Positions 37,301-50,221 of a DNA stretch of 64,000 nt are shown here, in pieces; within the stretch, counting starts at the first letter, position 1, and every line of letters starts with the position of its first letter. The stretch spans positions 55,725,006 to 55,789,005 of the forward strand of contig BRKX01000014.1 of NCBI GenBank assembly GCA_026008535.1, given 5' to 3'. This DNA is from Perilla frutescens (Eukaryota; Streptophyta; Magnoliopsida; Lamiales; Lamiaceae). The position numbers and the translations under genes are program-made. A model generated the notes under the pieces. The model was given only the letters and a program-made list of their open reading frames with translations. It did not search any database and had not been told where the DNA came from.

Positions 37301-40300
37301 TATAGCCGTTTTACTGAATGCTGCCAGAAAATGGGGCCAAATCTGGCCACCGGCCAAAGGGGTACCCCTTTGGGCGGGCTCAAAAATTTGGTTTTTTCAA
37401 AAGTGGATGGATTAGGCATATATGATCATATGGATTGATTCATAATGGACTCTAGTGTTCAAAAATGCTAGACTCAATGAAAAACCCGACGTTCACCCCG
37501 ATCCCTACATAAGAGGTGACGGTTTTGGAAATCAACTTGATAATCACCTAGAGGCCGACTCAAATAGGGTTTCTACCGGTTCGACTTTTGGTAGGGTAGA
37601 TATTTGAGTTAGGAATCCAACGCAATAAGAATCACGGGTAAAGCTTACTTCTGGAGAGAGTTATAGCCGTTTTATTGACAGCTGCCAGAAAACGGGGCCA
37701 AATCTGGCCACCGGCCAAAGGGGTACCCCTTTGGGCGGGCTCAAAAATTTGATTTTTTTAAAAGTGGACGGATTAGGCATATATAATCATATGGATTGAT
37801 TCATAATGGACTCTAGTGTACAAAAATGCTAGACTCAATGAAAAACCCGACGTTCACCCCGATCCCTACATAAGAGGTGACGGTTTTGGAAATCAACTTG
37901 ATAATCACCTAGAGGCCGACTCAAATAGGGTTTCTAGCGGTTCGTCATTTCTAGGGTAGATATTTGAGTTAGGAATCCAACACAACAAGAATCACGGGTA
38001 AAGCTTACTTCTGGAGAGAGTTATAGCCGTTTTATTGACAGCTGCCAGAAAACGGGGCCAAATCTGGCCACCGGCCAAAGGGGTACCCCTTTGGGCGGGC
38101 TCAAAAATTTGATTTTTTTAAAAGTGGACGGATTAGGCATATATAATCATATGGATTGATTCATAATGGACTCTAGTGTACAAAAATGCTAGACTCAATG
38201 AAAAACCCGACGTTCACTCCGATCCCTACATAAGAGGCGACAGTTTTGGAAATCAACTTGATAATCACCTAGAGGCCGACTCAAATAGGGTTTCTAGCGG
38301 TTCGTCATTTCTAGGGTAGATATTTGAGTTAGGAATCCAACACAACAAGAATCACGGGTAAAGCTTACTTCTGGAGAGAGTTATAGCCGTTTTATTGACA
38401 GCTGCCAGAAAACGGGGCCAAATCTGGCCACCGGCCAAAGGGGTACCCCTTTGGGCGGGCTCAAAAATTTGATTTTTTTAAAAGTGGACGGATTAGGCAT
38501 ATAGAATCATATGGATTGATTCATAATGGACTCTAGTGTACAAAAATGCTAGACTCAATGAAAAACCCGACGTTCACTCCGATCCCTACATAAGAGGCGA
38601 CAGTTTTGGAAATCAACTTGATAATCACCTAGAGGCCGACTCAAATAGGGTTTCTAGCGGTTCGTCATTTCTAGGGTAGATATTTGAGTTAGGAATCCAA
38701 CACAACAAGAATCACGGGTAAAGCTTACTTCTGGAGAGAGTTATAGCCGTTTTATTGACAGCTGCCAGAAAACGGGGCCAAATCTGGCCACCGGCCAAAG
38801 GGGTACCCCTTTGGGCGGGCTCAAAAATTTGATTTTTTTAAAAGTGGACGGATTAGGCATATATAATCATATGGATTGATTCATAATGGACTCTAGTGTT
38901 CAAAAATGCTAGACTCAATGAAAAACCCGACGTTCACCCCGATCCCTACATAAGAGGTGACGGTTTTGGAAATCAACTTGATAATCACCTAGAGGCCGAC
39001 TCAAATAGGGTTTCTCCTGGTTTGACTTTTGGTTGGGTAGATATTTGAGTTACGAATCCAACGCAACAAGAATTACGGGTAAAGCTTACTTCTGGAGAGA
39101 GTAATAGCCGTTTTACTGACGGCTGCCAGAAAACGGGGTCAAATCTGGCCACCGGCCAAAGGGGTACCCCTTTGGGAGGGCTCAAAAATTTGATTTTTTT
39201 AAAAGTGGACGGATTAGGCATATATGATCATATGGATTGATTCATAATGGACTCTAGTGTTCAAAAATGCTAGACTCAATGAAAAACCCGACGTTCACCC
39301 CGATCCCTACATAAGAGGCGACAGTTTTGGAAATCAACTTGATAATCACCTAGAGGCCGACTCAAATAGGGTTTCTAGCGGTTCGTCATTTCTAGGGTAG
39401 ATATTTGAGTTAGGAATCCAACGCAACAAGAATCACGGGTAAAGCTTACTTCTTGAGTGAGTTATAGCCGTTTTACTGAATGCTGCCAGAAAATGGGGCC
39501 AAATCTGGCCACCGGCCAAAGGGGTACCCCTTTGGGCGGGCTCAAAAATTTGGTTTTTTCAAAAGTGGATGGATTAGGCATATATGATCATATGGATTGA
39601 TTCATAATGGACTCTAGTGTTCAAAAATGCTAGACTCAATGAAAAACCCGACGTTCACCCCGATCCCTACATAAGAGGCGACAGTTTTGGAAATCAACTT
39701 GATAATCACCTAGAGGCCGACTCAAATAGGGTTTCTAGCGGTTCGTCATTTCTAGGGTAGATATTTGAGTTAGGAATCCAACGCAACAAGAATCACGGGT
39801 AAAGCTTACTTCTTGAGTGAGTTATAGCCGTTTTACTGAATGCTGCCAGAAAATGGGGCCAAATCTGGCCACCGGCCAAAGGGGTACCCCTTTGGGCGGG
39901 CTCAAAAATTTGGTTTTTTCAAAAGTGGATGGATTAGGCATATATGATCATATGGATTGATTCATAATGGACTCTAGTGTTCAAAAATGCTAGACTCAAT
40001 GAAAAACCCGACGTTCACCCCGATCCCTACATAAGAGGTGACGGTTTTGGAAATCAACTTGATAATCACCTAGAGGCCGACTCAAATAGGGTTTCTACCG
40101 GTTCGACTTTTGGTAGGGTAGATATTTGAGTTAGGAATCCAACGCAATAAGAATCACGGGTAAAGCTTACTTCTGGAGAGAGTTATAGCCGTTTTATTGA
40201 CAGCTGCCAGAAAACGGGGCCAAATCTGGCCACCGGCCAAAGGGGTACCCCTTTGGGCGGGCTCAAAAATTTGATTTTTTTAAAAGTGGACGGATTAGGC

Positions 40301-41922
40301 ATATATAATCATATGGATTGATTCATAATGGACTCTAGTGTACAAAAATGCTAGACTCAATGAAAAACCCGACGTTCACCCCGATCCCTACATAAGAGGT
40401 GACGGTTTTGGAAATCAACTTGATAATCACCTAGAGGCCGACTCAAATAGGGTTTCTAGCGGTTCGTCATTTCTAGGGTAGATATTTGAGTTAGGAATCC
40501 AACACAACAAGAATCACGGGTAAAGCTTACTTCTGGAGAGAGTTATAGCCGTTTTATTGACAGCTGCCAGAAAACGGGGCCAAATCTGGCCACCGGCCAA
40601 AGGGGTACCCCTTTGGGCGGGCTCAAAAATTTGATTTTTTTAAAAGTGGACGGATTAGGCATATATAATCATATGGATTGATTCATAATGGACTCTAGTG
40701 TACAAAAATGCTAGACTCAATGAAAAACCCGACGATCACTCCGATCCCTACATAAGAGGCGACAGTTTTGGAAATCAACTTGATAATCACCTAGAGGCCG
40801 ACTCAAATAGGGTTTCTAGCGGTTCGTCATTTCTAGGGTAGATATTTGAGTTAGGAATCCAACACAACAAGAATCACGGGTAAAGCTTACTTCTGGAGAG
40901 AGTTATAGCCGTTTTATTGACAGCTGCCAGAAAACGGGGCCAAATCTGGCCACCGGCCAAAGGGGTACCCCTTTGGGCGGGCTCAAAAATTTGATTTTTT
41001 TAAAAGTGGACGGATTAGGCATATATAATCATATGGATTGATTCATAATGGACTCTAGTGTTCAAAAATGCTAGACTCAATGAAAAACCCGACGTTCACC
41101 CCGATCCCTACATAAGAGGTGACGGTTTTGGAAATCAACTTGATAATCACCTAGAGGCCGACTCAAATAGGGTTTCTCCTGGTTTGACTTTTGGTTGGGT
41201 ATATATTTGAGTTACGAATCCAACGCAACAAGAATTACGGGTAAAGCTTACTTCTGGAGAGAGTAATAGCCGTTTTACTGACGGCTGCCAGAAAACGGGG
41301 TCAAATCTGGCCACCGGCCAAAGGGGTACCCCTTTGGGAGGGCTCAAAAATTTGATTTTTTTAAAAGTGGACGGATTAGGCATATATGATCATATGGATT
41401 GATTCATAATGGACTCTAGTGTTCAAAAATGCTAGACTCAATGAAAAACCCGACGTTCACCCCGATCCCTACATAAGAGGCGACAGTTTTGGAAATCAAC
41501 TTGATAATCACCTAGAGGCCGACTCAAATAGGGTTTCTAGCGGTTCGTCATTTCTAGGGTAGATATTTGAGTTAGGAATCCAACGCAACAAGAATCACGG
41601 GTAAAGCTTACTTCTTGAGTGAGTTATAGCCGTTTTACTGAATGCTGCCAGAAAATGGGGCCAAATCTGGCCACCGGCCAAAGGGGTACCCCTTTGGGCG
41701 GGCTCAAAAATTTGGTTTTTTCAAAAGTGGACGGATTAGGCATATATGATCATATGGATTGATTCATAATGGACTCTAGTGTTCAAAAATGCTAGACTCA
41801 ATGAAAAACCCGACGTTCACCCCGATCCCTACATAAGAGGTGACGGTTTTGGAAATCAACTTGATAATCACCTAGAGGCCGACTCAAATAGGGTTTCTAC
41901 CGGTTCGACTTTTGGTAGGGTA
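34355..41922. repeat. Block E: 7-mer/6-mer HOR (2,522 and 2,162 bp)
   Basis: The block has 21 units. Using the distinctive ctcctggtttgac/gagtaatagcc unit as anchor (36,518, 39,040 and 41,202), the first interval is 2,522 bp (five 360-bp and two 361-bp units) and the second 2,162 bp (four 360-bp and two 361-bp). The longer version has one extra aacacaac/gacagctgcc monomer. A partial earlier copy occupies 35,076-36,517. The ctagcggttcgtcatttc subtype dominates here. Confidence 0.92.
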
Positions 41923-44087
41923 GATATTTGAGTTAGGAATCCAACGCAACAAGAATCACGGGTAAAGCTTACTTCTTGAGTGAGTTATAGCCGTTTTACT
42001 GAATGCTGCCAGAAAATGGGGCCAAATCTGGCCACCGGCCAAAGGGGTACCCCTTTGGGCGGGCTCAAAAATTTGGTTTTTTCAAAAGTGGACGGATTAG
42101 GCATATATGATCATATGGATTGATTCATAATGGACTCTAGTGTTCAAAAATGCTAGACTCAATGAAAAACCCGACGTTCACCCCGATCCCTACATAAGAG
42201 GTGACGGTTTTGGAAATCAACTTGATAATCACCTAGAGGCCGACTCAAATAGGGTTTCTACCGGTTCGACTTTTGGTAGGGTAGATATTTGAGTTAGGAA
42301 TCCAACGCAACAAGAATCACGGGTAAAGCTTACTTCTGGAGAGAGTTATAGCCGTTTTATTGACAGCTGCCAGAAAACGGGGCCAAATCTGGCCACCGGC
42401 CAAAGGGGTACCCCTTTGGGCGGGCTCAAAAATTTGATTTTTTTAAAAGTGGACGGATTAGGCATATATAATCATATGGATTGATTCATAATGGACTCTA
42501 GTGTACAAAAATGCTAGACTCAATGAAAAACCCGACGTTCACCCCGATCCCTACATAAGAGGTGACGGTTTTGGAAATCAACTTGATAATCACCTAGAGG
42601 CCGACTCAAATAGGGTTTCTAGCGGTTCGTCATTTCTAGGGTAGATATTTGAGTTAGGAATCCAACACAACAAGAATCACGGGTAAAGCTTACTTCTTGA
42701 GTGAGTTATAGCCGTTTTACTGAATGCTGCCAGAAAATGGGGCCAAATCTGGCCACCGGCCAAAGGGGTACCCCTTTGGGCGGGCTCAAAAATTTGGTTT
42801 TTTCAAAAGTGGACGGATTAGGCATATATGATCATATGGATTGATTCATAATGGACTCTAGTGTTCAAAAATGCTAGACTCAATGAAAAACCCGACGTTC
42901 ACCCCGATCCCTACATAAGAGGTGACGGTTTTGGAAATCAACTTGATAATCACCTAGAGGCCGACTCAAATAGGGTTTCTACCGGTTCGACTTTTGGTAG
43001 GATAGATATTTGAGTTAGGAATCCAACGCAACAAGAATCACGGGTAAAGCTTACTTCTGGAGAGAGTTATAGCCGTTTTATTGACAGCTGCCAGAAAACG
43101 GGGCCAAATCTGGCCACCGGCCAAAGGGGTACCCCTTTGGGCGGGCTCAAAAATTTGATTTTTTTAAAAGTGGACGGATTAGGCATATATAATCATATGG
43201 ATTGATTCATAATGGACTCTAGTGTACAAAAATGCTAGACTCAATGAAAAACCCGACGTTCACCCCGATCCCTACATAAGAGGTGACGGTTTTGGAAATC
43301 AACTTGATAATCACCTAGAGGCCGACTCAAATAGGGTTTCTAGCGGTTCGTCATTTCTAGGGTAGATATTTGAGTTAGGAATCCAACACAACAAGAATCA
43401 CGGGTAAAGCTTACTTCTTGAGTGAGTTATAGCCGTTTTACTGAATGCTGCCAGAAAATGGGGCCAAATCTGGCCACCGGCCAAAGGGGTACCCCTTTGG
43501 GCGGGCTCAAAAATTTGGTTTTTTCAAAAGTGGACGGATTAGGCATATATGATCATATGGATTGATTCATAATGGACTCTAGTGTTCAAAAATGCTAGAC
43601 TCAATGAAAAACCCGACGTTCACCCCGATCCTCTACATAAGAGGTGACGGTTTTGGAAATCAACTTGATAATCACCTAGAGGCCGACTCAAATAGGGTTT
43701 CTACCGGTTCAACTTTTGGTAGGGTAGATATTTGAGTTAGGAATCCAACGCAACAAGAATCACGGGTAAAGCTTACTTCTGGAGAGAGTTATAGCCGTTT
43801 TATTGACAGCTGCCAGAAAACGGGGCCAAATCTGGCCACCGGCCAAAGGGGTACCCCTTTGGGCGGGCTCAAAAATTTGATTTTTTTAAAAGTGGACGGA
43901 TTAGGCATATATAATCATATGGATTGATTCATAATGGACTCTAGTGTACAAAAATGCTAGACTCAATGAAAAACCCGACGTTCACCCCGATCCCTACATA
44001 AGAGGTGACGGTTTTGGAAATCAACTTGATAATCACCTAGAGGCCGACTCAAATAGGGTTTCTACCGGTTCGACTTTTAGTAGGGTA
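41923..44087. repeat. Block F: about 721-bp dimer HOR
   Basis: A ccggttcg/gacagctgcc monomer alternates with a ctagcggttcgtcatttc/cttgagtgag monomer at 42,284, 42,644, 43,005, 43,365 and 43,727. Dimer periods are 721 and 722 bp; the extra base is in gatcctctac near 43,631. The cttgagtgag members also carry aacacaac, a combination not seen in the 7-mer block, so they look recombinant. Confidence 0.9.
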
Positions 44088-47000
44088 GATATTTGAGTTA
44101 GGAATCCAACGCAACAAGAAGCACGGGTAAAGGTTACTTCTGGAGAGAGTTATAGCCGTTTTATTGACGGCTGCCAGAAAACGGGGCCAAATATGGCCAC
44201 CGGCCAAAGGGGTACCCCTTTGGGCGGGCTCAAAAATTTGATTTTTTCAAAAGTGGACGGATTAGGCATATATGATCATATGGATTGATTCATAATGGAC
44301 TCTAGTGTTCAAAAATGCTAGACTCAATGAAAAACCCGACGTTCACCCCGATCCCTACATAAGAGGCGAGAGTTTTGGAAATCAACTTGATAATCACCTA
44401 GAGGCCGACTCAAATAGGGTTTCTACCGGTGCGACTGTTGGTAGGGTAGATATTTGAGTTAGGAATCCAACGCAACAAGAAGCACGGGTAAAGCTTACTT
44501 CTGGAGATAGTTATAGCCGTTTTACTGACGGCTGCCAGAAAACGGGGCTAAATATGGCCACCGGCCAAAGGGGTACCCCTTTGGGCGGGCTCAAAAATTT
44601 GATTTTTTCAAAAGTGGACGGATTAGGCATATATGATCATATGGATTGATTCATAATGGACTCTAGTGTTCAAAAATGCTAGACTCAATGAAAAACCCGA
44701 CGTTCACCCCGATCCCTACATAAGAGGTGACGGTTTTGGAAATCAACATGATAATCACCTAGAGGCCGACTCAAATAGGGTTTCTACTGGTTTGGCTTTT
44801 GGTTGGGTAGATATTTGAGTTACGAATCCAACGCAATAAGATTTACGGGTAAAGCTTATTTCTGGAGAGAGTTATAGCCGTTTTACTGACGGCTGCCAGA
44901 AAACGGGGTCAAATCTGGCCACCGGCCAAAGGGGTACCCCTTTAGGCGGGCTCAAAAATTTGATTTTTTCAAAAGTGGACGGATTAGGCATATATGATCA
45001 TATGGATTGATTCATAATGGACTCTAGTGTTCAAAAATGCTAGACTCAATGAAAAACCCGACGTTCGCCCCGATCCCTACATAAGAGGCGACAGTTTTGG
45101 AAATCAACTTGATAATCACCTAGAGGCCGACTGAAATAGGGTTTCTAGCGGTTCATCATTTCTAGGGTAGATATTTGAGTTAGGAATCCAACGCAACAAG
45201 AATCACGGGTAAAGCTTACTTCTGGAGTGAGTTATAGCCGTTTTACTGAATGCTGCCAGAAAATGGGGCCAAATCTGGCCACCGGCCAAAGGGGTACCCC
45301 TTTGGGCGGGCTCAAAAATTTGGTTTTTTCAAAAGTGCACGGATTAGGCATATATGATCATATGGATTGATTCATAATGGACTCTAGTGTTCAAAAATGC
45401 TAGACTCAATGAAAAACCCGACGTTCACCCCGATCCCTACATAAGAGGTGACGGTTTTGGAAATCAACATGATAATCACCTAGAGGCCGAATCAAATAGG
45501 GTTTCTAGCGGTTCATCATTTCTAGGGTAGATATTTGAGTTAGGAATCCAACGCAACAAGAATCACGGGTAAAGCTTACTTCTTAAGTGAGTTATAGCCG
45601 TTTTACTGAATGCTGCCAGAAAATGGGGCCAAATCTGGCCACCGGCCAAAGGGGTACCCCTTTGGGCGGGCTCAAAAATTTGGTTTTTTCAAAAGTGCAC
45701 GGATTAGGCATATATGATCATATGGATTGATTCATAATGGATTCTAGTGTTCGAAAATGCTAGACTCAATGAAAAACCCGACGTTTACCCCGATCCCTAC
45801 ATAAGAGGTGACGGTTTTGGAAATCAACTTGATAATCACCTAGAGGCCGACTCAAATAGGGTTTCTACGGATTTGACTTTTGGTTGGGTAGATATTTGAG
45901 TTACGAATCCAACGCAACAAGAATTACAGGTAAAGCTTACTTCTGGAGAGAGTTATAGCCGTTTTATTGACAGCTGCCAGAAAACGGGGCCAAATCTGGC
46001 CACCGGCCAAAGGGGTACCCCTTTGGGCGGGCTCAAAAATTTGATTTTTTTAAAAGTGGACGGATTAGGCATATATAATCATATGGATTGATTCATAATG
46101 GATTCTAGTGTTCAAAAATGCTAGACTCAATGAAAAACCCGACGTTCACCCCGATCCCTACATAAGAGGTGACGGTTTTGGAAATCAACTTGATAATCAC
46201 CTAGAGGCCGACTCAAATAGGGTTTCTACCTGTTCGACTTATGGTAGGGTAGATATTTTAGTTAGGAATCCAACGCAATAAGAAGCACGGGTAAAGCTTA
46301 CTTTTGGAGAGAGTTATAGCCGTTTTATTGACGGCTGCCAGAAAACGGGGCCAAATATGGCCACCGGCCAAAGGGGTACCCCTTTGGGCGGGCTCAAAAA
46401 TTTAATTATTTCAAAAGTGGACGGATTAGGCATATATCATCATATGGATTGATTCATAATGGACTCTAGTGTTCAAAAATGCTAGACTCAATGAAAAACC
46501 CGACGTTCACCCCGATCCCTACATAAGAGGCGAGAGTTTTGGAAATCAACTTGATAATCACCTAGAGGCCGACTCAAATAGGGTTTCTACCGGTGCGACT
46601 GTTGGTAGGGTAGATATTTGAGTTAGGAATCCAACGCAACAAGAAGCACGGGTAAAGCTTACTTCTGGAGATAGTTATAGCCGTTTTACTGACGGCTGCC
46701 AGAAAACGGGGCTAAATATGGCCACCGGCCAAAGGGGTACCCCCTTTGGGCGGGCTCAAAAATTTGATTTTTTCAAAAGTGGACGGATTAGGCATATATG
46801 ATCATATGGATTGATTCATAATGGACTCTAGTGTTCAAAAATGCTAGACTCAATGAAAAACCCGACGTTCACCCCGATCCCTACATAAGAGGTGACGGTT
46901 TTGGAAATCAACATGATAATCACCTAGAGGCCGACTCAAATAGGGTTTCTACTGGTTTGACTTTTGGTTGGGTAGATATTTGAGTTACGAATCCAACGCA

Positions 47001-49860
47001 ACAAGAATTACGGGTAAAGCTTATTTCTGGAGAGAGTTATAGCCGTTTTACTGACGGCTGCCAGAAAACGGGGTCAAATCTGGCCACCGGCCAAAGGGGT
47101 ACCCCTTTAGGCGGGCTCAAAAATTTGATTTTTTCAAAAGTGGACGGATTAGGCATATATGATCATATGGATTGATTCATAATGGACTCTAGTGTTCAAA
47201 AATGCTAGACTCAATGAAAAACCCGACGTTCGCCCCGATCCCTACATAAGAGGCGACAGTTTTGGAAATCAACTTGATAATCACCTAGAGGCCGACTGAA
47301 ATAGGGTTTCTAGCGGTTCATCATTTCTAGGGTAGATATTTGAGTTAGGAATCCAACGCAACAAGAATCACGGGTAAAGCTTACTTCTTGAGTGAGTTAT
47401 AGCCGTTTTACTGAATGCTGCCAGAAAATGGGGCCAAATCTGGCCACCGGCCAAAGGGGTACCCCTTTGGGCGGGCTCAAAAATTTGGTTTTTTCAAAAG
47501 TGCACGGATTAGGCATATATGATCATATGGATTGATTCATAATGGACTATAGTGTTCAAAAATGCTAGACTCAATGAAAAACCCGACGTTCACCCCGATC
47601 CCTACATAAGAGGTGACGGTTTTGGAAATCAACTTGATAATCACCTAGAGGCCGACTCAAATAGGGTTTCTACCGGTTCGACTTTTGGTAGGGTAGATAT
47701 TTGAGTTAGGAATCCAACGCAACAAGAATCACGGGTAAAGCTTACTTCTGGAGAGAGTTATAGCCGTTTTATTGACAGCTGCCAGAAAACGGGGCCAAAT
47801 CTGGCCACCGGCCAAAGGGGTACCCCTTTGGGCGGGCTCAAAAATTTGATTTTTTTAAAAGTGGACGGATTAGGCATATATAATCATATGGATTGATTCA
47901 TAATGGACTCTAGTGTTCAAAAATGCTAGACTCAATGAAAAACCCGACGTTCACCCCGATCCCTACATAAGAGGTGACGGTTTTGGAAATCAACTTGATA
48001 ATCACCTAGAGGCCGACTCAAATAGGGTTTCTACCGGTTCGACTTATGGTAGGGTAGATATTTGAGTTAGGAATCCAACGCAACAAGAATCACGGGTAAA
48101 GCTTACTTCTGGAGAGAGTTATTGCCGTTTTATTGACGGCTGCCAGAAAACGGGGCCAAATATGGCCACCGGCCAAAGGGGTACCCCTTTGGGCGGGCTC
48201 AAAAATTTGATTTTTTCAAAAGTGGATGGATTAGGCATATATGATCATATGGATTGATTCATAATGGATTCTAGTGTTCAAAAATGCTAGACTCAATGAA
48301 AAACCCGACGTTCGCCCCGATCCCTACATAAGAGGCGACAGTTTTGGAAATCAACTTGATAATCACCTAGAGGCCGACTGAAATAGGGTTTCTAGCGGTT
48401 CATCATTTCTAGGGTAGATATTTGAGTTAGGAATCCAACGCAACAAGAATCACGGGTAAAGCTTACTTCTTGAGTGAGTTATAGCCGTTTTACTGAATGC
48501 TGCCAGAAAATGGGGCCAAATCTGGCCACCGGCCAAAGGGGTACCCCTTTGGGCGGGCTCAAAAATTTGGTTTTTTCAAAAGTGCACGGATTAGGCATAT
48601 ATGATCATATGGATTGATTCATAATGGACTATAGTGTTCAAAAATGCTAGACTCAATGAAAAACCCGACGTTCACCCCGATCCCTACATAAGAGGTGACG
48701 GTTTTGGAAATCAACTTGATAATCACCTAGAGGCCGACTCAAATAGGGTTTCTACCGGTTCGACTTTTGGTAGGGTAGATATTTGAGTTAGGAATCCAAC
48801 GCAACAAGAATCACGGGTAAAGCTTACTTCTGGAGAGAGTTATAGCCGTTTTATTGACAGCTGCCAGAAAACGGGGCCAAATCTGGCCACCGGCCAAAGG
48901 GGTACCCCTTTGGGCGGGCTCAAAAATTTGATTTTTTTAAAAGTGGACGGATTAGGCATATATAATCATATGGATTGATTCATAATGGACTCTAGTGTTC
49001 AAAAATGCTAGACTCAATGAAAAACCCGACGTTCACCCCGATCCCTACATAAGAGGTGACGGTTTTGGAAATCAACTTGATAATCACCTAGAGGCCGACT
49101 CAAATAGGGTTTCTACCGGTTCGACTTATGGTAGGGTAGATATTTGAGTTTGGAATCCAACGCAACAAGAATCACGGGTAAAGCTTACTTCTGGAGAGAG
49201 TTATTGCCGTTTTATTGACGGCTGCCAGAAAACGGGGCCAAATATGGCCACCGGCCAAAGGGGTACCCCTTTGGGCGGGCTCAAAAATTTGATTTTTTCA
49301 AAAGTGGATGGATTAGGCATATATGATCATATGGATTGATTCATAATGGATTCTAGTGTTCAAAAATGCTAGACTCAATGAAAAACCCGACGTTCACCCC
49401 GATCCCTACATAAGAGGTGACGGTTTTGGAAATCAACTTGATAATCACCTAGAGGCCGACTCAAATAGGGTTTCTACCTGTTCGACTTATGGTAGGGTAG
49501 ATATTTTAGTTAGGAATCCAACGCAATAAGAAGCACGGGTAAAGCTTACTTTTGGAGAGAGTTATAGCCGTTTTATTGACGGCTGCCAGAAAACGGGGCC
49601 AAATATGGCCACCGGCCAAAGGGGTACCCCTTTGGGCGGGCTCAAAAATTTAATTATTTCAAAAGTGGACGGATTAGGCATATATCATCATATGGATTGA
49701 TTCATAATGGACTCTAGTGTTCAAAAATGCTAGACTCAATGAAAAACCCGACGTTCACCCCGATCCCTACATAAGAGGCGACAGTTTTGGAAATCAACTT
49801 GATAATCACCTAGAGGCCGACTCAAATAGGGTTTCTACCGGTGCGACTGTTGGTAGGGTA

Positions 49861-50221
49861 GATATTTGAGTTAGGAATCCAACGCAACAAGAAGCACGGG
49901 TAAAGCTTACTTCTGGAGAGAGTTATAGCCGTTTTACTGACGGCTGCCAGAAAACGGGGCCAAATATGGCCACCGGCCAAAGGGGTACCCCTTTGGGCGG
50001 GCTCAAAAATTTGATTTTTTCAAAAGTGGACGGATTAGGCATATATGATCATATGGATTGATTCATAATGGACTCTAGTGTTCAAAAATGCTAGACTCAA
50101 TGAAAAACCCGACGTTCACCCCGATCCCTACATAAGAGGTGACGGTTTTGGAAATCAACTTGATAATCACCTAGAGGCCGACTCAAATAGGGTTTCTACT
50201 GGTTTGACTTTTGGTTGGGTA
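49861..50221 (+). repeat. Representative 361-bp monomer (reference unit for the u-coordinates used here)
   Basis: This unit is close to the majority sequence and is used as reference (u1 = 49,861). In order it holds: a conserved box with the HindIII site AAGCTT (u43-48); a 6-bp stem with 7-nt loop, agccgt/acggct (u67-85); a 5-bp stem with 3-nt loop, tggcc/ggcca (u107-119); a 20-bp perfect palindrome centred on the KpnI site GGTACC (u117-136); an A/T-tract inverted repeat aaaaat/attttt (u145-159); a 12-bp palindrome atatgatcatat with a BclI site (u183-194); and a variable 3' end (about u325-361) that carries most subtype-diagnostic bases. I see no half-length internal subrepeat, so the unit does not look like a recent dimer of a 180-bp monomer. 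GC is about 44% (158 of 361 bases). Confidence 0.92.
49927..50054. repeat. Inverted-repeat cluster within the monomer (example unit)
   Basis: Five inverted repeats lie within 128 bp of the reference monomer: 49,927-49,945 (6-bp stem), 49,967-49,979 (5-bp stem), 49,977-49,996 (20-bp perfect palindrome ccaaaggggtacccctttgg), 50,005-50,019 (6-bp A/T stem) and 50,043-50,054 (12-bp palindrome). The right arm of the second overlaps the left arm of the third, so those two hairpins cannot form on the same strand at once. The arrangement recurs in most full-length monomers. The 135-bp truncated units keep only the first of these repeats. Cruciform or hairpin formation is inferred, not shown. Confidence 0.85.

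Noticed and set aside
49861..50221. 361-bp unit as a dimer of about 180-bp monomers
   Set aside because: Comparing the two halves by eye shows only short shared words such as gactcaa, with no alignable similarity.
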